A DNA stretch of 55,092 nt from a virus. The notes under the pieces are model-generated. The model saw only the letters and a list, made by a program, of their open reading frames with translations, had not been told where the DNA came from and ran no database searches. Position 1 is the stretch's first letter, and each line of letters starts with the position of its first letter. The stretch spans positions 1 through 55,092 of the IMG/VR virus record IMGVR_UViG_3300018432_000304. One strand, written 5' to 3'. The position numbers and the translations under genes were made by a program. Below, one piece after another: positions 41,088 to 49,495 of this stretch.

Positions 41088-41127
41088 GCCCCGAACCTGT
41101 TCCCGCAGGTGTCGGGGCTTCTTTATT
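41088..41127 (+). terminator. Rho-independent terminator
   Basis: GCCCCGA-ACCTG pairs with CAGGT-GTCGGGGC across a six-base loop and is followed by TTCTTTATT. It is read in the plus direction and stops transcripts coming from the endolysin side just before the holin gene, whose transcription must then start downstream. Confidence 0.75.
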
Positions 41128-41219
41128 GCCCTCGTAAGCATATCAAGAGGGGATCACAAATGGGTGACCATAGTCGGGTCGTCGACCCGGACCCGAGTAA
41201 CCACGAAGGGGAGAACCAC

Positions 41220-41486
41220 ATGTCCGAGCCCAACGGCTTCGCCGACCACGCCGAACCCGCGGCCCCGGTCGAGTCGAAGGTGAAGTGGGGTGCGCTCGCC
41301 GCCTACCTCGGCGGTGTCGCCGCCCTCGCGGTCGTCAACGCCGTCACCGGCAACGACAACCAGCTCCTCATCGCCGCCCTGCCCGACGCGATCGAGCCGT
41401 TCGTGTTGCCGGCCATCCCGGCGGTCCTGTCGGCGATCGGCGGGTTCTTCGCGAAGCACACCCCCCGCCCGGACCTGGGGGTCTGA
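41220..41486 (+). CDS. Holin-like protein
   Basis: 88 residues. An acidic N-terminus, then hydrophobic helices VKWGALAAYLGGVAALAVVNAV and FVLPAIPAVLSAIGGFFAKH, and a short charged tail, as in small actinophage holins. ATG 41220 has GAAGGGGAG upstream; ATG 41161 is an alternative giving 20 more residues. A palindrome CGGGTCG-T-CGACCCG (41175-41189) lies in the leader. It would open the membrane for the endolysin. Confidence 0.75.
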   Translation: MSEPNGFADHAEPAAPVESKVKWGALAAYLGGVAALAVVNAVTGNDNQLLIAALPDAIEPFVLPAIPAVLSAIGGFFAKHTPRPDLGV

Positions 41487-41632
41487 TGTTCCCGATCCTG
41501 GCGATCGTGTGCTTCCTGCTCGTGGTGTTGCGCGCACCCATCGACCTGGACTTGACGAACCTCGGGCTCGTGTTCGTGGCCGCGTGGTGCCTGGTCGGTA
41601 ACTGGCCCATCGGAGGCCGCCTACCCCGATAG
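41486..41632 (+). CDS. Small membrane protein, possible second holin
   Basis: 48 residues from ATG 41486 (TGATG overlap with the holin): two short hydrophobic stretches, FPILAIVCFLLVVL and LGLVFVAAWCLVGNW. Pairing with a holin suggests an antiholin or second holin. Confidence 0.6.
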   Translation: MFPILAIVCFLLVVLRAPIDLDLTNLGLVFVAAWCLVGNWPIGGRLPR

Positions 41633-41674
41633 CTCGCCCGGCCCCAGGTTCCCCGTCTTGGGCTGGGCAGCGAG

Positions 41675-41716
41675 ACGCCCCCCGTTCCAGCCTCGTGCTG
41701 GGGCGGGGGGCGTTTT
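41675..41716. terminator. Strong terminator after the lysis genes
   Basis: ACGCCCCCCGTTCCAGC (41675-41691) pairs with GCTGGGGCGGGGGGCGT (41697-41713) across a five-base loop, with T residues following. It separates the plus-strand lysis genes from the minus-strand accessory genes and can act in both directions. Confidence 0.85.
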
Positions 41717-41737
41717 CGCGTTGGGTTAGAAGACCGG

Positions 41738-42052
41738 TCAACCGCCCTTCAGCGCGGCACGGAAATCGGCGGCCCACTTGTCGACCGGCAGCGGGAGCGG
41801 CTCTTCTCGCCCCACGTCGCGGGCTCCCCAGCACGGATGCTCCGGAGCGTGCGGGGACAAGACGCACAGGTCGTCCGCGTTCCCGTCGACCGGCTTCAAG
41901 CAGCGGCCAGGGTTGCGGACCGCGCTGAGGAGCACAGCCCACGTCCCGTCCAGGCCGTTGCGCTCCAAGTAACCGGCGAACTCCCGGACCGGGCAGCCGA
42001 CCGCCTGCCAGAGATCCAAGGTCAGGTACTGAAAGCCCCCACCCTCAGTCAT
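41738..42052 (-). CDS. Small hypothetical protein
   Basis: 104 residues. TEGGGFQYLTLDLWQAVGCPVREFAGYLERNGLDGTWAVLLSAVRNPGRCLKPVDGNADDLCVLSPHAPEHPCWG: several Cys and a small mixed fold, no family recognised. ATG 42052 has GAGGAG six bases upstream; ATG 42058 is an alternative. Last gene of the minus-strand accessory group. Confidence 0.6.
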   Translation of the reverse strand: MTEGGGFQYLTLDLWQAVGCPVREFAGYLERNGLDGTWAVLLSAVRNPGRCLKPVDGNADDLCVLSPHAPEHPCWGARDVGREEPLPLPVDKWAADFRAALKGG

Positions 42053-42068
42053 GGTCATCTCCTCTACC

Positions 42069-42341
42069 TCACCAGTCGAAGTACTTGTCGTAGCTGCCTT
42101 CGCCGCCGGTCGGCGCCGGCTCCTCCCAACTCACGGGGTGACCCACCCAGTAGAAGGGCGCGGGCGCGGTCCGCTCACCGTTCGGGTCCAGCACATCCCG
42201 GATTTCGACGCACACGGCGGCCGGGATCACCTCATCATGCAAATCCAGGCCGAGGTGCTCCGACAGCAGCCACTGCACGTCGTCGGGCTGCAGCATGCCC
42301 AGATCCTCGGCCAAGTCCTGCGCGGTCATCCCCTCAGCCAC
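42069..42341 (-). CDS. Small hypothetical protein
   Basis: 90 residues from GTG 42341, starting VAEGMTAQDLAEDLGMLQPDDVQWLLSEHLGLDL and ending in SYDKYFDW. The start region is an exact 28-base duplicate of 42731-42758. ATG 42329 is an alternative start. Function unknown. Confidence 0.55.
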   Translation of the reverse strand: MAEGMTAQDLAEDLGMLQPDDVQWLLSEHLGLDLHDEVIPAAVCVEIRDVLDPNGERTAPAPFYWVGHPVSWEEPAPTGGEGSYDKYFDW

Positions 42342-42690
42342 GGGAGGTCCCCCGCAAGCGTCGGTAGTCGAAGGCCGCCCACAGCAGCGCCACCGCCGCC
42401 ACCAGGACGGACCCGAAGACGATCCAAGCAGCTGACCAGTCGCTCCCACTCTGGATGGCGTTGATCCCCACGCCGATCAGGCCTGCCGTGTAGCCGACGG
42501 GCGCCATCACAGCACCGATGAACTCGCCGGGGTGGGGGACCCAGCCCTTGAACGCCAGAGCGTGGAGGCCGATGAGCGTCATCGCTGCGGGCCCGGCGAG
42601 GAGCAGGAGCGGCACCCACAGGGGTGAAAGCAGTACGGCTGCGGCCACCAGGGCAATGTCTCGGGCCCTGGAGCCCCCGTCCACGGTCAC
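42334..42690 (-). CDS. Small membrane protein
   Basis: 118 residues from GTG 42690 with GGAGGAG close upstream. Three hydrophobic helices: DIALVAAAVLLSPLWVPLLLLAG, FIGAVMAPVGYTAGLIGVG and WIVFGSVLVAAVALLWAAF. Its end overlaps the next gene start. The preceding 40 bases are a scar of duplicated gene ends. Confidence 0.6.
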   Translation of the reverse strand: MTVDGGSRARDIALVAAAVLLSPLWVPLLLLAGPAAMTLIGLHALAFKGWVPHPGEFIGAVMAPVGYTAGLIGVGINAIQSGSDWSAAWIVFGSVLVAAVALLWAAFDYRRLRGTSRG

Positions 42691-42740
42691 GGCGTCTCCT
42701 CCTCGTCCGGTGCCCACTCCGACCGCCATATCCTGCGCGG

Positions 42741-43031
42741 TCATCCCCTCAGCCACGGCCAGTACCACCGATCCCACTTCCCGGCCTTGCTGTGCTGGGT
42801 GTCCAGCGTGAGGGTGAGCCGGTATCGACGTCCACAGTCGCAGCGCCAGATCGCGCCGTGCCCGACGTCCATCCTCGGCATCTCGCAGTAGTGCGTGGTC
42901 TGGCGTCCAGCTCGTACGAGACGTCCTCCGCCCTGCTTCCAGCCGTGCTCGTGCAGCCAACGTCGGTCTGTATCGGCGAGCGCGCGGATGAAGACCTCGG
43001 CCTCTTCGGCGGTCATCTTCTCGTCAGCCAC
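42741..43031 (-). CDS. Small Zn-ribbon-like hypothetical protein
   Basis: 96 residues from GTG 43031 with GGAGGAG upstream: ADEKMTAEEAEVFIRALADTDRRWLHEHGWKQGGG..., then THYCEMPRMDVGHGAIWRCDCGRRYRL, a Cys set typical of small zinc ribbons. Ends WYWPWLRG. Overlaps the DUF6221 gene end. Confidence 0.6.
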   Translation of the reverse strand: MADEKMTAEEAEVFIRALADTDRRWLHEHGWKQGGGRLVRAGRQTTHYCEMPRMDVGHGAIWRCDCGRRYRLTLTLDTQHSKAGKWDRWYWPWLRG

Positions 43032-43488
43032 GGTTCTCCTCCTCGTCCGGCGCCCACTCCGACCGCCAACCCGGCCTCCCGCGGTACACGGACGCGAGCA
43101 GACGCACCGTCGGGCACGGCCACGCGACACCGATGTGGCCGCTGCTGTTGATGGGGTAGCCGACGCAAGTCGAGCAGTACCTGCCGTCGTCGTTCTGCTC
43201 GCCAGTCCACGGCAGGTGCAGTTCGAGGATGCGGCGTTTCGCGGCCACCTCGGCGAGCACCCGCGCCGGATCATGACGGGCGATGTGGGCGGCCTGCTCC
43301 TCGCTGCGGACACCTCCACCCTCATAGCCAGGGCCGGCCACTTCAACGCCAGCTTGATCCTCAATGACGAAGGACCCCGTCCACCCACTGTCCTCACCAC
43401 GGATCCAGCGAAGCCCCCCGGCGGCCTGCGCCACCCGCTCGTCCTCGGCCACCTGCTCGCGCAGCCAGGCCACCAGCTCGTCGGTCAC
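43024..43488 (-). CDS. DUF6221 family protein
   Basis: 154 residues. VTDELVAWLREQVAEDERVAQAAGGLRWI, EEQAAHIARHDPARVLAEVAAKRRILELH are the hallmark words of the actinobacterial DUF6221 family, common on Streptomyces chromosomes, phages and plasmids; function unknown. A C-terminal RYCSTCVGY/WPCPTVRLLASVY segment may bind zinc. GTG 43488. Confidence 0.8.
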   Translation of the reverse strand: MTDELVAWLREQVAEDERVAQAAGGLRWIRGEDSGWTGSFVIEDQAGVEVAGPGYEGGGVRSEEQAAHIARHDPARVLAEVAAKRRILELHLPWTGEQNDDGRYCSTCVGYPINSSGHIGVAWPCPTVRLLASVYRGRPGWRSEWAPDEEENRG

Positions 43489-43679
43489 GTCTTCGATCCT
43501 TCCGCACGCAGCTTCAACGTGGCCAGCGCGGCAGCGTAAAGCGTGCATCCAATGGACCGACACCGCGCACACCGACCTTTCCCGTCCGGCCGGTGCTCCC
43601 GCAGCAGCTTCTCCGGGTCACCCTGCCTGTCGATGAGGCGCACCAGGTCACCTGACACCCTCGCCTCTGGTTCCGCCAT
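43485..43679 (-). CDS. Small hypothetical protein with CxxC
   Basis: 64 residues from ATG 43679 with GGAAGG upstream. AEPEARVSGDLVRLIDRQGDPEKLLREHRPDGKGRCARCRSIGCTLYAAALATLKL: helical with a Cys triad. First gene of the minus-strand accessory group; overlaps the DUF6221 start. Confidence 0.55.
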   Translation of the reverse strand: MAEPEARVSGDLVRLIDRQGDPEKLLREHRPDGKGRCARCRSIGCTLYAAALATLKLRAEGSKT

Positions 43680-43725
43680 GACGGTCCTTCCCATTGCGTT
43701 GAGCAGGTGATTCCTGCGGATCGGG

Positions 43726-43755
43726 TTGGCCGCTGTCGGACCGCGGCCGCATACT
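43726..43755 (+). promoter_or_regulatory. Probable leaderless promoter
   Basis: TTGGCC (43726-43731), 18 bases, CATACT (43750-43755), then seven bases to ATG 43763. This distance fits a transcript starting at or next to the start codon. No ribosome site is seen before that ATG, supporting leaderless translation. Confidence 0.45.
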
Positions 43756-43762
43756 CGGTGTT

Positions 43763-44182
43763 ATGGCGGAGACGGCACTCATCCCGGCCTGGGTCGCGCC
43801 GGCGGCCCGGGAGGTCGCCGACTGCCTGTGGATCGCCCACGCCTGCGCCGAAGAGGCCGGCCCCGGGTCGCGGTGGGCGCAGATCGTCGCGGTCATGCAG
43901 TGGGCCACCGACGGCGACGCAACCCGCGACGACGCGGTCGACATGCTCCTGGCCTCCGACGGCGCCGCCTACACCACCGTGGTGTGGCTCCTCGGCCGCG
44001 GCCCAGCCCCGTTGCGGCTGCCGCGCCGCAACCCCGACGGCACCACCCTCACCGAAACCCAGCTGTACGCCGAGTACATGCACGGTCTGACCGGGCTGCC
44101 GGAGCAGCGGCGTGACGCCGAGACGCGGGCTAGGAAGGACGCCGGCCACTACCGGCGTCTGGCTGCGCTGGTGCCGCACTAG
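43763..44182 (+). CDS. Hypothetical protein, isolated plus-strand gene
   Basis: 139 residues. AETALIPAWVAPAAREVADCLWIAHACAEEAGPGSRWAQIVAVMQWATDGD...: mostly helical, ends GHYRRLAALVPH. It is the only plus-strand gene between the accessory and transfer modules, driven by its own probable leaderless promoter. Its end overlaps the end of the minus-strand gene at 44179. No family recognised. Confidence 0.6.
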   Translation: MAETALIPAWVAPAAREVADCLWIAHACAEEAGPGSRWAQIVAVMQWATDGDATRDDAVDMLLASDGAAYTTVVWLLGRGPAPLRLPRRNPDGTTLTETQLYAEYMHGLTGLPEQRRDAETRARKDAGHYRRLAALVPH

Positions 44183-44556
44183 CGTCCCCTCACACGCGCG
44201 GCACCAGCATCTTCATCGGCGGCTGGGATCCACGCTGGCGGCTCATCCCGCTGTGAAGGGATCAACAGACCCGGTACAGATCGTCGCCGCTCGAGCTCAT
44301 CCCGGGGGACGCGAGAGTTCCCGTACCCACGGCCGCCGTCGTACCTCTGCCAAATCGGGTCTGCGGCGATCTCCTTCCCGGAGTCTCGCATCTGCTCCTG
44401 ATGCTCTCGCCGCGCCCGAGAGATCTCCGCACCCAGGCGGGCTGCCACCACGTACTGGTCGTTCGGCGGCAGTTTCGACAGCTCCGCCGCCAGCTCAGCT
44501 GGATCCATGTCGAGCACCGCCCGCCGCAGCGGTGCCGGGATGTGGCGTGGCTTCAC
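44179..44556 (-). CDS. Small protein after the relaxase
   Basis: 125 residues from GTG 44556, overlapping the relaxase stop. KPRHIPAPLRRAVLDMDPAELAAELSKLPPNDQYVVAARLGAEISRARREHQEQM: helical and basic, then a disordered tail. Position suggests a partner of the relaxase or the last gene of the transfer operon. Confidence 0.55.
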   Translation of the reverse strand: MKPRHIPAPLRRAVLDMDPAELAAELSKLPPNDQYVVAARLGAEISRARREHQEQMRDSGKEIAADPIWQRYDGGRGYGNSRVPRDELERRRSVPGLLIPSQRDEPPAWIPAADEDAGAARVRGR

Positions 44557-47500
44557 GACCGCTCCCTCACCATCGCCAGCTCGTCGGCCTGCTCAGGTGC
44601 GGCGAGCCACTGCTGCTGCCGCACCCCGGCCTCTTCGTCCTCGCGGAGCTGGTCCGCCTGTTCGCGGGCCTCGATCTCCAGCAGCGTCTCCCTGGCGCGG
44701 GCCACCGCCTCCGCTGTGGTGTCGGCGTCGGGGACCTCGCGGCGCACACGGGGGTCGTGCTCCGTCGGGTCCGCCACGGCGACGTCGCGGAGGTCGGGCA
44801 CGTTCGTCTCCGGCGACACCGCAGCAACCGGCTCGTCGGTGTTCTCGTCGACCAGGTCGACCTCTGCGATCGGCCGCACCTCATCGCCGGCGACACGGTC
44901 CTGCGCTTCGGCGGCCAGCCACTCCGCCGCTGTCGTCTTGTCCGCCGGGTTCACCAGATCCACACCCCGCCGGCCCAGCTCGGCCTTCGACCGCTCCCCG
45001 CGGTCCCGGGTGCCCGCCGTGTGTAGATACCACCGGGTGCGGGCCTTGTCGGCTTCGTCGAGGTCGAGGGCGCGCTGCTCAAGCTCGTCGGCTTCCCGCT
45101 CCGCCTTCTCCGCCGCGCCGAGGAGGTCGACCTTCTCGTCGCCGTCGAGGGTGTCGGCGCGTGCCTTCCACAGCCCGGAGTCGGTGCGCTTCGCGGCGAC
45201 CGTCTCACTGGTGGTGGCGAGCTCGTCGGCGACGAACCGCGGAGCCAACGTCTGCTCCCGATCCCACGCAGCGGCGCGCACCAGCAGCTGACCGGTGGTG
45301 AGCATCGCCTCCTCCGGCCCCACATCCGGCAGGTCGAGGGCTGCGTGCGCGGTCGCCCACACGGCGTGCTTCTCCGCCAGACCCGCCGGGGGAGCAGCCC
45401 CGAGGGGGTCCTGCTCGTCGGTGTGCTCCATGTTCTCGCGGTGCGCGGCAGCCCAGCTGGCCCGGGATTCCCACTCGGCGCGGCGCAGCGGATCCTCCGG
45501 CACCGGCCCGAGCGTCTCCAGGGCCCACTTCGGCTGTTCCTCCGCGGTGCGCGCACCCAGCTCATGGCGGCGCTCATCGGCTGCGTCGGCCCGGGCCTCC
45601 AACCAGCCCTGCCACCGCTCCGACACCCCAGCCGGGATGAGGTCCCGGTACGAGGAGATCTGCGGGACCTTCTCGTTGAGGGTGTTGCGGATCCGGGCGT
45701 GCAGTACCCGCCCCACCGACGTCGCCCCCGTCAGAGACTTTCCGTCCAACGCCTCGTGCAGCACCTGCTCGGGGTTGCGGCCGGACACCTCGACGTAGCG
45801 GAGCAGCCGATCCACCGACCCCATCGCCTGATCCGCTGCGAGGGCCTCCCGCTGCTCCACAGTGATCGCACCGGTGGCCGCCAGCCGGTCCAGGGCCCGC
45901 GAGGTGGAGCCGGCGCGGACCTCGGCGATCCCCGCCAACAGGCGGTCCACCTGCCGCAGCGTTGACACCTCGTCTTCGCCGGCCTGGGCCTGCTCGGCGA
46001 GCGCCCCCCGCTCGGCCTCGACCCGCTCCAACCGGTCCGCCAGGACAGCCTTCGCCGTGCGCGCCTCCACGTCCTGCGCCTCACCCACCGGCGCATCCGA
46101 GGCAAGCGGCTGGGTCGTCACCCACGCGGTGTTCGCTTCACGGCCGCGGGTCATGCCGACGTAGCTGCCGGTCAGGTCATGCCCGGTGTCGACGGTGCGG
46201 CCCTGCGCCGCGTGCAGCGTGGACGCGTAGGCGAGGGACAGGTGCTCGGCCACATACGAGGCCGGCAAGGTGACCTCGACGCCCTTCCCGGTCTCCACCC
46301 GCAGCCCACCATCCGGGAGCGCGTCGAGGACCCGGTACGTCTGCCGGTTCACCACCGGCACCTCGAGACCCCAGTTGTTGCGCCGCGCCTGCACAAGGTC
46401 CCCGACCCCGGCGAGGTTGCCATCCCGACCGAGCGCCACACCGTCCTCGGCGACCCGCCCGAGGCGGACGAGCTCAGCGCGCATGGCCCCGGACAGGCGA
46501 CCGGCCTGCTCGTTCGAGGACACCATCAACAGCGACTGCTTCCCCGCGAGGGTGTCGGCCAGCCACGCCCTACCGGCGTCCGCTTCCGCCTCCTCCGCGG
46601 TCCCGCACGAGCGGAGCCGGCCGTGCTTGTCGTAGTCGTCCAGCACCGACACGTCCCCGTCACGCAGCCGCAGCGACGCCTCCCGTTCCCACTCCTGCTG
46701 GAACCGGCGAACCTCCGTCAGCTCATACCGGCGTGCGGCCGCGCCGACGTCGGCGAGCGCTCCACCCGGCCCGACCGCGGCCAACTGCAATGGATCCCCG
46801 ACGAGCAGCAACTTCGCGTTAGCTGCCTCGCAGCGGCGGGCGATGTCGGCGACGTCCTGGGTGGATGCCATCCCCGCCTCGTCCACCACGACGAGGTCAC
46901 CGTCACGCAGCTGCCACGTCGGCGACGTCTCCACGCTGGCGCGCCACTTCTCGAAGTTGAACGCCGTCACACCCTCATCGACCATCACATCGGCCGCGGT
47001 CTGGGAGGCGGTCAGGCCGATGGTGCGTCGCCCGTACTGCGCCCACACCTCGGCCAGCGTCCCGACAGTGAACGACTTCCCCGTCCCCGCCGCCGCGTCG
47101 AGCACCTCAACGCACGCACCAGAGGTCGCCACCCCACGCACCGCGGCGGCCTGGTCGACGCCCAGCTCGACACCAGCCGCCGCGAACCGCCGGGTGACCA
47201 GCGCAACCTGCGCGTCGGTCAGCTGCGCCGCACCTGTACGCACGGCGGCCCGCTCGAGGAGGCGGTCGTCGACCATCTGCCCGGAGGTGGCGTACTTCGC
47301 GGACCCCGGACGTTGGAACGCCGACAGGCCGTTCCGGAGCTGGAACTCCGACGGCAACCCGGCCGCATCCTCAGCCGCCACCACAACCGTCGCCTCGGCG
47401 AGAGCTTTGTCGGCGAGCCCCTCCAACAAGGGACGGATCCGGCCGGCAGGCAGGTCGAGGTTCGCCGGCAACGCCGACGACACCGCGAAGATCAGATCGG

Positions 47501-48755
47501 AACGGGTCCACGTCGCCTGGTTCTCACCCACCGCGTCCAGCGCGCGGGCGACCACCTGCGACGGCGACCACTCGTCAGCCGGGCCAGCGTCACGGGCGGC
47601 CAGGAAGTCGTGGGCGACCTTCTCCAGCCCCCCAGCGATCGCACCGCGGGCCTCACGTTCCCACCTGTCCAGCCGCTCCTCGTTCGTCTCCCCGTCATGA
47701 GACTTCGCCTTCCTGGTGAGCAGGGTGGCCTGCTCCCGCAGGTACTTCTGCTCATGCACCGACGCCTCACGGCCGTGGCGCTGCTCGTACTCGGCGATCA
47801 ACTCAGCGGCCTTCGCCGTCACCGCCCGCCGCCGTGACGAGAACAGGTCCCGTACGTCGCGGTCGACCCCGACGATCTCGCGGGACTTTCCGTCCGCGCT
47901 GGCCTCGAAGCGCGCGGAGAACGTGGCGGCCAGCTCCGCCTCAACAACCCGCTCGCCCACGGCGGCGGCGGACATGCGATGCAGCTTCAAGGCGCGTTCG
48001 TCGACACCGACCCACTCGCCGTCGGCGCGCCGGATCTTGTTGAGGATGGCCTGGTGCACGTGCAGCTGCGGGTCCCGGTCACGGGAGTCGTGCTGCAGGA
48101 ACTGGGCCACCACGAACTGGTTGGCGTCGCCCCACCGGTTCGCGCCGCCGCCGTGCTTCCCAACCCGGGCGTACCCGGCGACCTCCTCCAGGTAGTCGAT
48201 GCTGGCGCGGGCACCGGCCATGACGGCCTGTTCGACGGCCTTGTTCATGGCCGCCCACGACTCGGCTTCCTCGAGCTTGCCGGCGGCCCGGGCTTCGTTG
48301 GCGGCCCGTTCGAACGCCACCGACAGCACGGTGATGCTCTTGCTGGGGGAGAACGTCATGTCGAAGAACGCGACCGGCTGACGGGCCTCCCGCTCCGCGT
48401 ACGCCAGGAGCTCCGCCCGCCGTTCCGGTGTGGCGTCGGGTTCCCGCTCGACCGCCGCCCGGTACAGCTCGTCGGAGGTCTTGTAGTGCTTGTGTGGGCG
48501 ACCCAGGGTGCGGGCGTCCACCCACCGCTCCCGGGTGTGGGTGGCCTCGTCGCGGGGGTCGAGCAGGCGGGCGTAGACGGCCTCCATCAGGTCGGAGTCG
48601 ACTACACCCGCCAGCCCGAGCGCGTGGGCGCCCTGCCCGTACCAGAGGCCGGGTGGCTCACCCGCCGCGACGGCGCCGGAGTAGTAGCCCTCCCGACCAC
48701 CCGCCACCGGGCCGGTCAAGTACGAAACGGAGTAACCCTTCGCGAAACCCAGCAT
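44553..48755 (-). CDS. MobF conjugative relaxase-helicase (TraA/TrwC-like)
   Basis: 1400 residues. N-terminal relaxase: Tyr24-Tyr25 (REGYYSG), Asp132 in FFDMTFSPSKS, and the three-His metal site (His222 in LQHDSRDRDPQLHVHQ, His232, His234). Helicase: Walker A AAAGTGKS (554-561), Walker B VVVDEAGM (622-629) and GDPLQL (653-658). A long helical C-terminus (about 880-1400) resembles actinobacterial TraA tails. It would nick oriT, stay bound to the strand and unwind it for transfer. All catalytic residues are present and the length is full. Confidence 0.93.
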   Translation of the reverse strand: MLGFAKGYSVSYLTGPVAGGREGYYSGAVAAGEPPGLWYGQGAHALGLAGVVDSDLMEAVYARLLDPRDEATHTRERWVDARTLGRPHKHYKTSDELYRAAVEREPDATPERRAELLAYAEREARQPVAFFDMTFSPSKSITVLSVAFERAANEARAAGKLEEAESWAAMNKAVEQAVMAGARASIDYLEEVAGYARVGKHGGGANRWGDANQFVVAQFLQHDSRDRDPQLHVHQAILNKIRRADGEWVGVDERALKLHRMSAAAVGERVVEAELAATFSARFEASADGKSREIVGVDRDVRDLFSSRRRAVTAKAAELIAEYEQRHGREASVHEQKYLREQATLLTRKAKSHDGETNEERLDRWEREARGAIAGGLEKVAHDFLAARDAGPADEWSPSQVVARALDAVGENQATWTRSDLIFAVSSALPANLDLPAGRIRPLLEGLADKALAEATVVVAAEDAAGLPSEFQLRNGLSAFQRPGSAKYATSGQMVDDRLLERAAVRTGAAQLTDAQVALVTRRFAAAGVELGVDQAAAVRGVATSGACVEVLDAAAGTGKSFTVGTLAEVWAQYGRRTIGLTASQTAADVMVDEGVTAFNFEKWRASVETSPTWQLRDGDLVVVDEAGMASTQDVADIARRCEAANAKLLLVGDPLQLAAVGPGGALADVGAAARRYELTEVRRFQQEWEREASLRLRDGDVSVLDDYDKHGRLRSCGTAEEAEADAGRAWLADTLAGKQSLLMVSSNEQAGRLSGAMRAELVRLGRVAEDGVALGRDGNLAGVGDLVQARRNNWGLEVPVVNRQTYRVLDALPDGGLRVETGKGVEVTLPASYVAEHLSLAYASTLHAAQGRTVDTGHDLTGSYVGMTRGREANTAWVTTQPLASDAPVGEAQDVEARTAKAVLADRLERVEAERGALAEQAQAGEDEVSTLRQVDRLLAGIAEVRAGSTSRALDRLAATGAITVEQREALAADQAMGSVDRLLRYVEVSGRNPEQVLHEALDGKSLTGATSVGRVLHARIRNTLNEKVPQISSYRDLIPAGVSERWQGWLEARADAADERRHELGARTAEEQPKWALETLGPVPEDPLRRAEWESRASWAAAHRENMEHTDEQDPLGAAPPAGLAEKHAVWATAHAALDLPDVGPEEAMLTTGQLLVRAAAWDREQTLAPRFVADELATTSETVAAKRTDSGLWKARADTLDGDEKVDLLGAAEKAEREADELEQRALDLDEADKARTRWYLHTAGTRDRGERSKAELGRRGVDLVNPADKTTAAEWLAAEAQDRVAGDEVRPIAEVDLVDENTDEPVAAVSPETNVPDLRDVAVADPTEHDPRVRREVPDADTTAEAVARARETLLEIEAREQADQLREDEEAGVRQQQWLAAPEQADELAMVRERS

Positions 48756-48759
48756 CGGC

Positions 48760-48954
48760 TCAGCGACCCCTGGCGCGGGCGGCCATCCGCTCCGGGGCGG
48801 GCGCCACCCACTCCCATGGCGTCACCGCCGACATCAACCCGGCGAACGCCTCCCGGGCGAGCTGCACCGCCTTATCGGTGCGCGCACCCACCGGGGCGGT
48901 CATCGCCCCCCACGTCCCCGACTGCGGGATGCCATGGTGCTTGTAGTCGCTCAC
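48760..48954 (-). CDS. Small hypothetical protein
   Basis: 64 residues from GTG 48954 (GTGA overlap): SDYKHHGIPQSGTWGAMTAPVGARTDKAVQLAREAFAGLMSAVTPWEWVAPAPERMAARARGR. Directly upstream of the relaxase in the operon, four bases apart. The start lies in the repeated junction motif. Function unknown. Confidence 0.6.
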   Translation of the reverse strand: MSDYKHHGIPQSGTWGAMTAPVGARTDKAVQLAREAFAGLMSAVTPWEWVAPAPERMAARARGR

Positions 48955-49199
48955 CGGGCCCACCCGTCGTCCTGGCTGGTCCTGTAGGCGCCGTCCCAAA
49001 CGGTGACGTCCCGGAGCCTGCTGGCGTGGTCCTTCATCTCTTCGGCCTTCTGCAGCCAGCGTTCGGCCTCGTCGGTTCCCCGGTCGTGCCGGCCTGCGAG
49101 GTTCCGGTAGAACGCGGAGGCTTCGGTGAACTCGTCCATCTGCCCGCCATACAGTTCCTCCCGGGAAGGGACGAACGGTCGTGGCTCCTTCTCGCTCAT
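48951..49199 (-). CDS. Small helical protein ending GWAR
   Basis: 82 residues: SEKEPRPFVPSREELYGGQMDEFTEASAFYRNLAGRHDRGTDEAERWLQKAEEMKDHAS...SQDDGWAR. Highly charged. ATG 49199 overlaps the preceding stop through the repeated junction motif. Confidence 0.6.
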   Translation of the reverse strand: MSEKEPRPFVPSREELYGGQMDEFTEASAFYRNLAGRHDRGTDEAERWLQKAEEMKDHASRLRDVTVWDGAYRTSQDDGWAR

Positions 49200-49495
49200 C
49201 GGGCCCACCCCTGTGCCTGCTCCCGCGTGTCCTGCGTCGCGTCCCAGGCCCGGTCGGTCTCGTCGAAGTGGGCTTCGAGCTCGGCGACGCGGAGGATGTT
49301 CTGCATGGCCTGCTCCTGCCGCTCGGTGCGCTCAGGGAGGCTGGTGAGCCGGTCGAACGTCCGGCGGTCGCGTGAGGCCTGCGCGTCTCGTTCGGCGTAG
49401 GCCTGCTCAACCTCGGCCTGGATCCGCGCCCGGTCGCTCTTCTCCTGGGGGGCGCGCCAGATCTGGTTGAGGGAGTGCTCGTTCGCGCTGCTCAT
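49196..49495 (-). CDS. Coiled-coil protein ending GWAR
   Basis: 99 residues: SSANEHSLNQIWRAPQEKSDRARIQAEVEQAYAERDAQASRDRRTFDRLTSLPERTERQEQAMQNILRVAELEAHFDETDRAWDATQ. Strong coiled coil. ATG 49495 overlaps the upstream stop. It may be an accessory of the relaxosome; inference from position only. Confidence 0.6.
   Translation of the reverse strand: MSSANEHSLNQIWRAPQEKSDRARIQAEVEQAYAERDAQASRDRRTFDRLTSLPERTERQEQAMQNILRVAELEAHFDETDRAWDATQDTREQAQGWAR

Noticed and set aside
46179-47837. 552-residue plus-strand open frame
   Set aside because: It is the complement of the relaxase-helicase gene and has no recognisable domain.
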